A DNA stretch of 64,000 nucleotides, taken from contig JBGVKG010000015.1 in assembly GCA_045123575.1 (NCBI GenBank), forward strand, positions 1 through 64,000. The letters are read 5' to 3'. The DNA comes from SVEL01 sp045123575 (lineage in GTDB: Bacteria > Bacillota > Clostridia > Lachnospirales > Lachnospiraceae). Under the pieces are notes generated by a model, which searched no databases, was not told where the DNA came from, and worked only from the letters and a program-made list of their open reading frames with translations. Every line of letters starts with the position of its first letter. The first letter of the stretch is position 1. The position numbers and the translations under genes were made by a program. Positions 16,272-24,585 of the stretch are shown piece by piece.

Positions 16272-17252
16272 TTGGGAACAAATAAAAAAGGAACACTTAT
16301 TTCGTACAGACCTGATATCAAGGTGTTGGATGCTACATTGCGTGACGGAGGTCTTGTAAACAATTTTAGATTTACAGATGAGTTCGTTAAGGACTTATAT
16401 AAGATGAATATAGAAGCAGGCGTTGATTATATGGAGTTTGGATATAAGGCTTCAACAGATGTATTTAAGGAAGAGGATTTTGGTAAATGGAAGTTCTGCA
16501 AGGAGGAGGATATCAGAGCTATAGTTGGCGATAATGATAGCGACCTTAAGATAGCAGTTATGACTGATGTAGGTAGAACAAACTACAAGAGAGATATCAT
16601 TGATAGAAAAGATAGTGTTATAGACATGGTAAGAACTGCTACATATATTCATCAGATACCATCAGCTATCGAGATGATTGAAGATGCTAAAGAGAAGGGC
16701 TATGAGACTACTGTAAATATTATGGCCATATCTAAGGTTAATGAAGAGGATTTGAATAATGGTCTTGAACTATTGGCACAGTCTGGTGTTGATTGTATAT
16801 ATCTTGTAGACAGCTTTGGTTCCTTCTATCCAGAGCAAATGAGTAAGCTTGCAGATAGATATCTTGAGATAGGCGCTAAGTACAATAAAACGATTGGTAT
16901 CCATGCTCACAATAATCAGCAACTTGCATTTGCCAATACCATTGAGGCATTGACACATGGCGTAAGTCTCCTTGATGCTACAGTATCTGGTATGGGTAGA
17001 GGTGCTGGTAACTGTTATATGGAGTCATTGCTTGGCTTCCTCAAGAATCCGAAGTATAGCCTTACGCCGGTTATGAACTTTGTGGAGAAACATATATTGA
17101 AACTTAAAGCGGAAGGTGTTATGTGGGGATACGATATACCATACCTTCTTACAGGTATTATGAATGCTCATCCGTCGTCAGCTATTCAGTTTCTAAAAGA
17201 GGGTAGGACTGATTACATGACATATATGCATCAACTAATTGACGAAAATTAA
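16272..17252 (+). CDS. DRE-TIM metallolyase family aldolase-like protein
   Basis: A protein of about 326 aa with the catalytic domain of the HMG-CoA lyase / 4-hydroxy-2-oxovalerate aldolase / 2-isopropylmalate synthase group. It shows LDATLRDGGLVN (general base and metal Asp), YLVDSFGSFYPE, the metal-binding HAHNNQQLA and a glycine-rich SGMGRGAGN. The substrate cannot be told from sequence; related orphan members are annotated only as aldolase catalytic domain proteins. GGAGG at 16259-16263 is only 2 bases from ATG 16266 but 8 bases from TTG 16272, so I prefer TTG. The gene stands alone, with a strong promoter, a leader hairpin and a terminator that overlaps the next promoter. Confidence 0.8.
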   Translation: MGTNKKGTLISYRPDIKVLDATLRDGGLVNNFRFTDEFVKDLYKMNIEAGVDYMEFGYKASTDVFKEEDFGKWKFCKEEDIRAIVGDNDSDLKIAVMTDVGRTNYKRDIIDRKDSVIDMVRTATYIHQIPSAIEMIEDAKEKGYETTVNIMAISKVNEEDLNNGLELLAQSGVDCIYLVDSFGSFYPEQMSKLADRYLEIGAKYNKTIGIHAHNNQQLAFANTIEALTHGVSLLDATVSGMGRGAGNCYMESLLGFLKNPKYSLTPVMNFVEKHILKLKAEGVMWGYDIPYLLTGIMNAHPSSAIQFLKEGRTDYMTYMHQLIDEN

Positions 17253-17261
17253 ATATGTAAA

Positions 17262-17323
17262 GAAAAAACGCTTGACACATGTTTTTGTTTATAGTAATAT
17301 AATGGACGGTGTCAAGCTTTTTT
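17262..17323 (+). terminator. terminator of the aldolase gene with the next promoter inside its loop
   Basis: GCTTGACAC (17270-17278) pairs perfectly with GTGTCAAGC (17309-17317), with an A run before and a T run after, and a 30-base loop. The left arm contains the -35 box and the loop contains the -10 box of the downstream promoter. Confidence 0.6.
17272..17300 (+). promoter_or_regulatory. promoter of ylxM-ffh
   Basis: TTGACA (17272-17277), 17 bases, TAATAT (17295-17300); a shifted TATAAT is at 17298-17303. The transcript would start near 17307 inside the right arm of the upstream terminator. Confidence 0.75.
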
Positions 17324-17348
17324 GCTTGTCGAGTGAGGTAGATTAAGT

Positions 17349-17720
17349 ATGGAAAAGATGGAAGAAATCCTAAAATTATCATTACTTTATGATTTTTATG
17401 GTGAGTTATTGACAGACCATCAGAAATCTATCTGTGAAGACTATTTCTTTAACAATATCGGATTAAGCGAGATTGCAGACGAACGAGGAATTAGTCGTCA
17501 AGCGGTTCACGATATGGTGAAAAGATGTGAGAAAATCCTTGTAGGTTATGAGCAAAAGCTTCATTTGTTGGAACGTTTCCAAACTACTAAGGATATGGTT
17601 AAGCAGGTGAAGGCAGAGGTTTGTAAGCTTCGAGAGCTTAAAACTTGTGAATCAGAAAGTGAAAGGGATATAATCGATAGAATAGACAGTCTTTCAGGAC
17701 ATATTCTTGAAGAATTATAG
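17349..17720 (+). CDS. ylxM: YlxM-family SRP-associated HTH protein
   Basis: A 123-aa protein that begins with the YlxM/p13 pattern (LLYDFYGELLTDHQKSICED), followed by a sigma-70 region 4-like helix-turn-helix (LSEIADERGISRQAVHDMVKR) and a helical tail. YlxM sits beside ffh in most Firmicutes and has been linked to SRP GTPase regulation, for example in Streptococcus; DNA binding is not established. The order here, ylxM then ffh 68 bases later, is the standard one. GAGTGAGG precedes the ATG. Confidence 0.92.
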   Translation: MEKMEEILKLSLLYDFYGELLTDHQKSICEDYFFNNIGLSEIADERGISRQAVHDMVKRCEKILVGYEQKLHLLERFQTTKDMVKQVKAEVCKLRELKTCESESERDIIDRIDSLSGHILEEL

Positions 17721-17788
17721 AAATGACCAAAATTTCGTAGGAGTTTTGCTTAGAAATTCATACGGAAAGAAAGGGTAAAAAGTCGGGT

Positions 17789-19138
17789 ATGGCATTTGAG
17801 AGCTTATCGGAAAAATTGCAAAATGTTTTTAAGAACCTTAGAAGCAAGGGTAGACTTACTGAGGATGATGTAAAGTCAGCATTGAAGGAAGTTAAGATGG
17901 CGCTGTTAGAGGCGGATGTAAGCTTCAAGGTAGTTAAGCAGTTTATAAGTTCTGTGCAGGAGAGAGCAGTTGGTCAGGATGTTATGACAAGCCTCACACC
18001 TGGACAGATGGTTATAAAGATAGTAAACGAGGAAATGGTTAAGCTTATGGGCTCTGATACAACAGAGTTAAAGCTTAAGTCTGGTAATGAGATTACAGTC
18101 ATCATGATGATGGGTCTTCAGGGTGCTGGTAAGACAACTACAGCAGCCAAGATAGCTGGAAAGCTTAAGGCGAAGGGTAAGAAACCATTACTTGTTGCAG
18201 CAGATATTTACAGACCAGCTGCTATAGAGCAGTTAAAGGTAAACGGTGAGAAACAAGGTGTTCAAGTATTTGCTATGGGAACAGGTCACAAGCCGGTAAA
18301 TATTGCAAAGGCAGCTATGGAGCATGCCAAATCAAATGATATGAATGTTGTCATTATCGATACAGCAGGTCGACTTCATATAGATGAAGAACTTATGAAT
18401 GAGCTTGTAGAGATAAGAGAAAACATTGATATAACACAGACACTTCTAGTTGTCGATGCTATGACAGGTCAGGATGCGGTAAATGTTGCATCGACCTTCG
18501 ATGAAAAGATTGGTATTGATGGTGTTATCATCACTAAGCTTGATGGTGATACAAGAGGTGGTGCGGCACTTTCAATAAGAAGTGTCACAGGAAAGCCTAT
18601 AATATATGTAGGTATGGGTGAGAAACTTTCTGATTTAGAGCAGTTCCATCCAGACAGAATGGCGTCTAGAATCTTAGGTATGGGTGATGTATTATCGCTT
18701 ATAGAGAAGGCAGAGGCAACAGTAGATGCCGAGAAGGCAAAGGCTATGACTCAGAAGATTAAGAAAGCAGATTTCGGTTTCGATGATTATCTTGAGTCAA
18801 TGCAGCAGATTAAAAATATGGGTGGTCTGGCAGATGTTATGAATATGATACCAGGACTAGGCGGTCAGCTAAAGGGAGCAGCACTTCCTGATGAAAAGCA
18901 GATGGGCAGAGTAGAGGCTATCATATATTCTATGACACCAGCAGAGAGAGCAAACCCTTCAGTGCTCAATCCATCTAGAAAAAATCGTATCGCAAAAGGT
19001 GCTGGCGTAGATATTGCTGAGGTCAATAGATTAGTTAAGCAGTTCGAGCAGTCAAGAAAGATGATGAAGCAGATGGGCGGTATGATGAAGGGAAAACGTG
19101 GCGGTGGAATGTTCGGTAAGATGAAATTTCCATTTTAG
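17789..19138 (+). CDS. ffh: signal recognition particle protein Ffh
   Basis: The SRP GTPase that binds signal sequences emerging from the ribosome together with 4.5S/6S RNA. The 449-aa protein has an N domain, G domain motifs GLQGAGKTTT (about 109), DTAGRLHIDEE (about 190) and TKLDGDTRGG (about 248), and a methionine-rich M domain from about 330 to a GKRGGGMFGK tail. Length is normal. It pairs with ftsY at 6.1 kb and is cotranscribed with ylxM. Confidence 0.97.
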   Translation: MAFESLSEKLQNVFKNLRSKGRLTEDDVKSALKEVKMALLEADVSFKVVKQFISSVQERAVGQDVMTSLTPGQMVIKIVNEEMVKLMGSDTTELKLKSGNEITVIMMMGLQGAGKTTTAAKIAGKLKAKGKKPLLVAADIYRPAAIEQLKVNGEKQGVQVFAMGTGHKPVNIAKAAMEHAKSNDMNVVIIDTAGRLHIDEELMNELVEIRENIDITQTLLVVDAMTGQDAVNVASTFDEKIGIDGVIITKLDGDTRGGAALSIRSVTGKPIIYVGMGEKLSDLEQFHPDRMASRILGMGDVLSLIEKAEATVDAEKAKAMTQKIKKADFGFDDYLESMQQIKNMGGLADVMNMIPGLGGQLKGAALPDEKQMGRVEAIIYSMTPAERANPSVLNPSRKNRIAKGAGVDIAEVNRLVKQFEQSRKMMKQMGGMMKGKRGGGMFGKMKFPF

Positions 19139-19153
19139 CAACAATTAACTAAG

Positions 19154-19180
19154 TTTTAAAGGAACCAAAGTTCTTTTAAA
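19154..19180 (+). terminator. A/T-rich hairpin between ffh and rpsP
   Basis: TTTAAAGGAAC (19155-19165) pairs with GTTCTTTTAAA (19170-19180) with one G-U pair and a 4-base loop. No T tract follows; TATAAT (19181-19186) follows directly but has no good -35 box. It may be an attenuator or processing site. Confidence 0.35.
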
Positions 19181-19228
19181 TATAATGAAAAAATCAAACA
19201 TTTAAACAAACCAAGGAGGTACATTAAC

Positions 19229-19474
19229 ATGGCAGTAAAAATGAGATTAAAGAGAATGGGACAGAAGAAGGCACCTTTCTATAGAATCGTTGTTGCAGAT
19301 TCAAGAGCTCCAAGAGATGGTAGATTTATCGAGGAGATCGGAACATACGATCCAAACCTTGAGCCAAGCGCAGTTACAGTAAATGAGGAAGCTGCTAAGA
19401 AGTGGTTAGCAAATGGTGCTCAGCCAACAGAGGTTGTTGCTAAGTTATTAAAGCAGGCTGGAATCGAGAAGTAA
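19229..19474 (+). CDS. rpsP: 30S ribosomal protein S16
   Basis: 81 aa, the normal S16 length, with the family start VKMRLKRMGQKKAPFYRIVV and the conserved ADSRAPRDGRFIEEIGTYDP. It is followed by khpA, rimM, trmD and rplS, the classical rpsP cluster. AAGGAGG precedes the ATG. Confidence 0.98.
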   Translation: MAVKMRLKRMGQKKAPFYRIVVADSRAPRDGRFIEEIGTYDPNLEPSAVTVNEEAAKKWLANGAQPTEVVAKLLKQAGIEK

Positions 19475-19505
19475 TTTAACCCATTGGGACAAGGCGAGGT
19501 GTAGT

Positions 19506-19736
19506 ATGAAAGAATTAGTAGAAGTAATTGCAAAAGCACTGGTTGATTCGCCTGATGAAGTGGTTGTTACTGAAAGAGAAACAGAAAAAGGATTATTAGT
19601 AGAGATAAAGGTTGCAGAGTCTGATAAGGGTAAAGTTATCGGTAAGCAGGGTCGTATCGCTAAGTCAATTCGTTCTGTAGTAAAGGCAGCTGCATCTAAG
19701 GATGACAAGAAGGTTATTGTAGATATTTTACAGTAG
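19506..19736 (+). CDS. khpA: KH-domain RNA-binding protein KhpA
   Basis: A 76-aa single KH domain protein with GKVIGKQGRIAKSIRSVV, the GxxG RNA-binding loop. KhpA (YlqC) acts with KhpB as an RNA chaperone affecting cell division and envelope genes in Firmicutes. It follows rpsP by 31 bases; two overlapping hairpins after it probably reduce read-through into rimM. Confidence 0.95.
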   Translation: MKELVEVIAKALVDSPDEVVVTERETEKGLLVEIKVAESDKGKVIGKQGRIAKSIRSVVKAAASKDDKKVIVDILQ

Positions 19737-19745
19737 TAATCAGTG

Positions 19746-19774
19746 ATAGGGCGTATTATGTACGCCCTATTTTT
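19746..19774 (+). terminator. terminator after khpA
   Basis: ATAGGGCGTA (19746-19755) and TACGCCCTAT (19761-19770) form a perfect 10-bp stem with a 5-base loop and a T run. Confidence 0.85.
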
Positions 19775-19816
19775 ATGGTATAGGAAAGTTCTTCAAACTT
19801 CCTTATACCATAAAAA
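19770..19816. other. second long hairpin sharing the terminator T run
   Basis: Arms 19770-19790 and 19795-19816 pair over about 20 bases with one-base bulges (TATGGTATA against TATACCATA) around CTTC. The T run of the preceding terminator is the 5' edge of this stem and an A run is its 3' edge, so the two structures compete. Confidence 0.6.
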
Positions 19817-19866
19817 TACGCTCCGCTAATATATATGGGATATTGAAAGAAGATGAGGAGAGCTAA

Positions 19867-20379
19867 ATGGAGGATTTATTTAGAGTAGGCGTTATAGCCA
19901 ATACACATGGAGTTAGAGGCGAAGTAAAGGTGTTTCCAACTACAGATGCACCAGCTCGTTTTAAGAAACTTAAAAATGTAATATTAGATACAAAGAGAGA
20001 AAAACTTACGTTAGACATTCAAGAGGTAAAGTTCTTTAAGAATCTTGTTATATTGAAGTTTAAAGGTATTGATAATATAAATGATATAGAAAAGTACAAG
20101 GGATGTGACTTACTTGTTACAAGAGAAAATGCAACACCACTTAATGAGGGCGAATATTATATTGCAGATCTTATAGATATGGTGGTTGTAGATGAGGAAG
20201 ATAAGGAATTGGGTGTAATGTATGATGTTCTTCAGACAGGTGCAAATGATGTATTTGTTGTGAAGTTAAATGATACAGACAAGGAGCTATTATTACCAAA
20301 TATCCCAGAATGTGTACTTAATGTTGATTTGGAACAGAGAAAGATAACTGTTCATGTTATGGATGGATTGATGGATTAG
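19867..20379 (+). CDS. rimM: ribosome maturation factor RimM
   Basis: A 170-aa two-domain protein for 30S head assembly that binds S19. The N-terminal domain shows VGVIANTHGVRGEVKVFPTTD; the C-terminal PRC-barrel shows GEYYIADLIDMVV and LLLPNIPECVLNVD. It lies between khpA and trmD as in other Firmicutes. Start supported by GAGGAG 7 bases upstream. Confidence 0.96.
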   Translation: MEDLFRVGVIANTHGVRGEVKVFPTTDAPARFKKLKNVILDTKREKLTLDIQEVKFFKNLVILKFKGIDNINDIEKYKGCDLLVTRENATPLNEGEYYIADLIDMVVVDEEDKELGVMYDVLQTGANDVFVVKLNDTDKELLLPNIPECVLNVDLEQRKITVHVMDGLMD

Positions 20380-20403
20380 ATATAGAGATAACGAGGAGAT
20401 AGT

Positions 20404-21147
20404 ATGCACTATTATGTTATGACATTGTTTCCAGATATGGTTATGAATGGATTAAATACCAGTATCATCGGTAAAGCAAAAGAAAAGGGACTGCTATCTA
20501 TTGAAGCTATAGATATAAGAGATTTTACTACTGATAAGCATAGACATGTAGATGATTATCCTTACGGTGGTGGTGCAGGCATGGTTATGCAGGCGCAGCC
20601 TGTATATGATTGCTACAAGCATGTGGTTTCTAAGATAGAGGAAGAAAAAAATAAAACGGATAATAAGCCAAGAGTTATATTTATGACACCTACAGGTAAG
20701 ACTTTTAATCAAGATATGGCAAAGGAATTGGCTACAGAAGATAACTTGGTGTTCTTATGCGGACATTATGAAGGAATAGATAAGAGAGTTCTTGATAGAA
20801 TTGTAACAGATGAGGTTTCAATAGGGGACTTTGTGCTTACAGGTGGAGAATTACCGGCTATGGTTATGATAGATGCAATATCTCGTCATATACCAGGTGT
20901 ATTAAATAATGATATATCTGCTGAGACGGAGACATTTACAGATAATTTGTTAGAGTATCCTCAGTACACTAGACCAGAAGTGTGGGAGGGCGAGTGTGTT
21001 CCGGAAGTTTTACTTAGTGGTCATCATGCCAATATTGACAAATGGAGAAGAGAGCAGTCTTTGATGCTTACAAGAGAGAGAAGACCAGACTTGTTTGAAA
21101 AGGTAGAGTTGACGAAGAAGGATAAGAAATTTCTTGGTATTGTGTAA
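20404..21147 (+). CDS. trmD: tRNA (guanine-N1)-methyltransferase TrmD
   Basis: TrmD makes m1G37 in tRNAs, preventing frameshifting. The 247-aa SPOUT-class enzyme shows DDYPYGGGAGMVMQ, the knot motifs FLCGHYEGIDKRV and SIGDFVLTGGELPAM, and YTRPEVWEG. rimM ends 24 bases upstream. Confidence 0.97.
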   Translation: MHYYVMTLFPDMVMNGLNTSIIGKAKEKGLLSIEAIDIRDFTTDKHRHVDDYPYGGGAGMVMQAQPVYDCYKHVVSKIEEEKNKTDNKPRVIFMTPTGKTFNQDMAKELATEDNLVFLCGHYEGIDKRVLDRIVTDEVSIGDFVLTGGELPAMVMIDAISRHIPGVLNNDISAETETFTDNLLEYPQYTRPEVWEGECVPEVLLSGHHANIDKWRREQSLMLTRERRPDLFEKVELTKKDKKFLGIV

Positions 21148-21179
21148 TAAAAAAATAGAAGAATTAATTTATAAAAAGC

Positions 21180-21208
21180 TTGCAATATTTAGCAAAGTAT
21201 GGTATAAG
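21180..21208 (+). promoter_or_regulatory. promoter of rplS
   Basis: TTGCAA (21180-21185), 17 bases, TATAAG (21203-21208) with TG upstream of the -10 box. It leaves a leader of about 90 bases with a small possible hairpin (21237-21259), where a ribosomal-protein leader could reside; I cannot confirm a known leader motif. Confidence 0.7.
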
Positions 21209-21306
21209 TTTATAGGTTGTGTAATTATGTTACATACAGATTAGAGATATTCCTCTGTTACGAATTATGTATTAAGAATGTCGAAATATTTAAGGAGGTT
21301 CATAAG

Positions 21307-21654
21307 ATGAACGAGATTATTAAGAAGATTGAGGAAGCTCAGTTAAAGGAAACAGTTGCAGAGTTCCACGTAGGTGATACTGTAAGAGTACACGCTAAGA
21401 TTAAGGAAGGAAACCGTGAGAGAATTCAGGTTTTCGAGGGAACAGTATTAAAGAGACAGGGTGGCAGCTCAAGAGAGACATTTACAGTTAGAAAGAACTC
21501 TAACGGTATCGGTGTTGAGAAGACTTGGCCATTACATTCACCATCTATCGAGAAGATTGAGGTTATTAGACTTGGTAAGGCTAGAAGAGCTAAGCTTAAC
21601 TACTTAAGAGATAGAGTTGGTAAGGCTGCTAAGGTTAAAGAGCTCGTTAAGTAA
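21307..21654 (+). CDS. rplS: 50S ribosomal protein L19
   Basis: 115 aa from ATG 21307, which has AAGGAGG at 21292-21298; a frame open further upstream to 21217 lacks a ribosome site and family similarity. Conserved stretches are FHVGDTVRVHAKIKEGNRER, FEGTVLKRQGGS and RRAKLNYLRDR. It ends the rpsP cluster and has its own promoter and a strong terminator. Confidence 0.98.
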   Translation: MNEIIKKIEEAQLKETVAEFHVGDTVRVHAKIKEGNRERIQVFEGTVLKRQGGSSRETFTVRKNSNGIGVEKTWPLHSPSIEKIEVIRLGKARRAKLNYLRDRVGKAAKVKELVK

Positions 21655-21670
21655 TAATTTGAACGAATCA

Positions 21671-21703
21671 GGAACAAATACAGTTGTATTTGTTCCTTTT
21701 TTG
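21671..21703 (+). terminator. strong terminator after rplS
   Basis: GGAACAAATAC (21671-21681) pairs perfectly with GTATTTGTTCC (21686-21696), loop AGTT, then TTTTTT. Confidence 0.95.
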
Positions 21704-21759
21704 CTTTATAATCTCCATTGAGATTATGCGATAATATTGTTTTTATATGGGAGGATAGT

Positions 21760-22320
21760 ATGGGATATTTCAATCCGATTCCAGACAAAAATTTTGTAAT
21801 AGATGTGGTAGTAAAATGGGTAGTGGATGTTATAGCGGTGATAGCTATTGCTATATTTTTTATTATCTATATGTGTGATACTGCTGATATGATAGGTAAT
21901 TCTATGTCACCTGTATTAAGTAATTCAGACAGTGTGTTAATCAATAAGTTGTCCTATGTGATAGGTGAACCTAAGAGATACGATATAATTGTGTATAAGA
22001 ATGAAGATGGCGATGCTTCTATTAAGCGAATAATAGGTCTGCCAGGCGAAGAGATAAAGATAAAAGATAGTAAGATATATATACGAAAAGGTAAGGAAGA
22101 AATCATACTCGATGATGTTTATACCAAGGACAAGTTTGAACCGGGATATGTTGATGAATATGTAAAGATACCTATGGATGAATATTTTGTTATGGGTGAT
22201 AATAGAAATCTATCAGAGGATAGTCGATTTGAGTATGTTGGAAATATTAAGCGGGATAGTATTTTAGGAAAGGCGTGGATGATTTCATCGCCATTTAATC
22301 GTATTAATTTTATAAAATAA
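21760..22320 (+). CDS. lepB: signal peptidase I, first copy
   Basis: Removes signal peptides from exported proteins at the outer face of the membrane. The 186-aa protein starts at ATG 21760 with GGGAGG 6 bases upstream. It has one N-terminal membrane segment (about 18-40), the catalytic Ser in IGNSMSPVL (about 47), the catalytic Lys in SIKRIIGLPGE (about 88) and the box MGDNRNLSEDSR. A second, different copy lies at 23191, with rbgA between them, in the place where one or more lepB genes usually occur in this cluster. Confidence 0.93.
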   Translation: MGYFNPIPDKNFVIDVVVKWVVDVIAVIAIAIFFIIYMCDTADMIGNSMSPVLSNSDSVLINKLSYVIGEPKRYDIIVYKNEDGDASIKRIIGLPGEEIKIKDSKIYIRKGKEEIILDDVYTKDKFEPGYVDEYVKIPMDEYFVMGDNRNLSEDSRFEYVGNIKRDSILGKAWMISSPFNRINFIK

Positions 22321-22340
22321 AACCTTATGGAGGAATAAAC

Positions 22341-23186
22341 ATGAATATTCAGTGGTATCCAGGTCATATGACCAAGGCAAAGAGAATGATGGAGGAAGAT
22401 ATTAAGCTTATAGATTTGGTTATAGAGCTTGTAGATGCCAGATTACCTCTAAGTAGCAGAAATCCAGATATAGATAGATTGGCTAAGAATAAATCAAGAC
22501 TGATATTGTTAAACAAATCTGACTTGGCAGATGAACGTACCAATAATATGTGGAGTGCCTACTTCAAGGAAAAGGGCTTCTTTGTTGTGAAACTAGATGC
22601 TAGAAGCGGAAGTGGTATGAAGACTATTAATGGTGTTATACAGGAAGCGTGTAAGGAAAAGATAGAGAGAGACAGAAAAAAGGGTATATTAAACCGCCCT
22701 GTAAGAGCTATGGTTGTAGGTATACCGAATGTTGGAAAGTCTACATTTATAAATTCTTACGCTAAAAAAGCATGTACAAAGACAGGTAATAAGCCTGGAG
22801 TTACAAAAGGAAAACAGTGGATTAAGCTTAATAAGGGCTTGGAGTTGTTAGATACACCGGGTATTTTGTGGCCAAAGTTCGAGGATCAGCAGGTAGGTAT
22901 AAGACTTGCGATATCAGGCTCTATCAATGACGATATATTGAACATTGCGGAATTGTCATTGGAGCTTATTAAGATATTGACTAATGATTATCCAGGAAAG
23001 TTGCAGGAGAGATACGACGTAGATGAAACTATGAAACCTATAGATATATTGGAGGCTGTGGCTATAAAGAGAGGATGTCTTAAAAAGGGTGAATTGGTAG
23101 ATATAGATAAGGCGGCAGCTATTCTTATAGATGATTTTAGATCAGGTAAGATTGGAAAGATAAGTTTGGAGAAGCCAGAGGTATAA
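22341..23186 (+). CDS. rbgA: ribosome biogenesis GTPase RbgA (YlqF)
   Basis: A circularly permuted GTPase for late 50S assembly. The 281-aa protein starts with QWYPGHMTKAKRMM, then G4 LNKSDLAD (about 52), G1 GIPNVGKSTF (about 127) and G3 DTPGILWPK (about 172), in the permuted order G4-G1-G3. A C-terminal helical domain follows. The start has GGAGG 8 bases upstream. Confidence 0.96.
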   Translation: MNIQWYPGHMTKAKRMMEEDIKLIDLVIELVDARLPLSSRNPDIDRLAKNKSRLILLNKSDLADERTNNMWSAYFKEKGFFVVKLDARSGSGMKTINGVIQEACKEKIERDRKKGILNRPVRAMVVGIPNVGKSTFINSYAKKACTKTGNKPGVTKGKQWIKLNKGLELLDTPGILWPKFEDQQVGIRLAISGSINDDILNIAELSLELIKILTNDYPGKLQERYDVDETMKPIDILEAVAIKRGCLKKGELVDIDKAAAILIDDFRSGKIGKISLEKPEV

Positions 23187-23190
23187 GCTT

Positions 23191-23775
23191 GTGGATGAGA
23201 TGATTACATGGTATAGACAACTGAATGATGGTGTAAAGAGTCTGATTAAGTTTCTTAGTTTGGCACTGGTGGTAGGTGTTATATGTGTAATTATAATAAA
23301 CTTTTTCTTTGCACCAATGTTAGTAAGCGGTGATTCTATGCGCCCAGCCTTGTCGGATGATGATATTATCATTATAGACAAGGTAACATACAGGTCAGAA
23401 GAACCAAAAAGATTTGATTTGATAGCTTTTAAGTATAAGTATGATTATAGTCAGCTGTATATCAAACGTGTAATAGGTTTGCCGGGAGAAACGTTATATA
23501 TGGATAATAATAATATATATATATTAAATGAGGAAACCGGTGAGTTTGAGAAACTTAAAGAATATTATGGATTTTATGTAGGTCAGTCAAAATATCCAAA
23601 CTGTGAAAAAGTAACTTTAGGTAAGGATGAATATTTTGTACTAGGTGATAATCGAAACGAAAGTGAAGATAGTCGTTCTTCTGGTGTAGGAGTTGTTAAA
23701 AAAGAACTTATAGTTGGAAGGGCATGTTTTAGATTGTGGCCGTTTGAGAGTATAGGTTCGTTAAAGTACCAGTAA
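23191..23775 (+). CDS. lepB: signal peptidase I, second copy
   Basis: A 194-aa type I signal peptidase starting at GTG 23191 (GAGG about 9 bases upstream), 4 bases after rbgA. It has one membrane segment (about 20-42), the catalytic Ser in VSGDSMRPAL (about 48), the Lys in YIKRVIGLPGE (about 91) and LGDNRNESEDSR. It differs clearly from the 21760 copy, so it may have a different substrate range or expression pattern; that is inference. Confidence 0.92.
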   Translation: MDEMITWYRQLNDGVKSLIKFLSLALVVGVICVIIINFFFAPMLVSGDSMRPALSDDDIIIIDKVTYRSEEPKRFDLIAFKYKYDYSQLYIKRVIGLPGETLYMDNNNIYILNEETGEFEKLKEYYGFYVGQSKYPNCEKVTLGKDEYFVLGDNRNESEDSRSSGVGVVKKELIVGRACFRLWPFESIGSLKYQ

Positions 23776-23788
23776 AGAGGAGATAATA

Positions 23789-24550
23789 ATGGAACAAATG
23801 AAAATTGCAGATATAAAAGCAATATTTGAAAATACATCAGTGCCAGAGCTACCACAGGTATGTGATAGGTTTAGAGAGGACGAGAGACCGGGCATACAGA
23901 AACTGGTGGATAAGTACGATAAAGTATATATAAAGTATACTGCCGAGGTTGCAAGAATCGAGCAGATGAAAGAATACGAGAAGAAGTATGATTCATATGG
24001 TTATATTGCAGGTATAGATGAGGTAGGAAGAGGTCCTCTTGCAGGCCCTGTTGTTACATGCGCTGTTATATTACCAAAGGATTGTAATATATTATACATC
24101 AATGATTCGAAGAAACTTTCTGAAAAAAAGAGAGAAGAGTTGTATGATCAAATAATGGAACAAGCTGTGGCAGTAGGTATAGGCATAGAAGACCACACTG
24201 TTATAGATGATATAAATATATTACAGGCTACTTATAGCGCAATGCGAAAGGCGATAGGGGCATTGAGGATTAAGCCGGATGTGTTGCTTAATGATGCTGT
24301 AAAAATACCAGGTGTGGATATTCAACAGGTACCTATCATAAAGGGAGATGCCAAGAGTATATCTATTGCAGCTGCTAGTATAATAGCTAAAGTGACGAGA
24401 GATAGAATGATGGTTCAGTATGATAAGATGTATCCAGGGTATGATTTTGCTGGCAATAAAGGCTACGGTGCACCTGTACATCTAGAGGCGTTGAAGAATA
24501 TAGGTCCATCACCTATACATAGACAAAGTTTTATAAAGAATTTAGTGTAA
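23789..24550 (+). CDS. rnhB: ribonuclease HII
   Basis: Cleaves RNA in RNA-DNA hybrids and removes single ribonucleotides from DNA. The catalytic domain begins at about residue 74 with GIDEVGRGPLAGPVV, followed by NDSKKLSEKKRE and a C-terminal KGYGAPVHLEAL. An N-terminal region of about 70 helical residues precedes it, as in other Firmicute RnhB (253 aa in total). It follows lepB by 13 bases with AGAGGAG. Confidence 0.96.
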   Translation: MEQMKIADIKAIFENTSVPELPQVCDRFREDERPGIQKLVDKYDKVYIKYTAEVARIEQMKEYEKKYDSYGYIAGIDEVGRGPLAGPVVTCAVILPKDCNILYINDSKKLSEKKREELYDQIMEQAVAVGIGIEDHTVIDDINILQATYSAMRKAIGALRIKPDVLLNDAVKIPGVDIQQVPIIKGDAKSISIAAASIIAKVTRDRMMVQYDKMYPGYDFAGNKGYGAPVHLEALKNIGPSPIHRQSFIKNLV

Positions 24551-24585
24551 ATTAAATTATAAATCAAGGAAAGGAGGTTCTCTTT

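Noticed and set aside
21217..21306. N-terminal extension of L19
   Set aside because: The extra residues do not match L19, and AAGGAGG points to ATG 21307.
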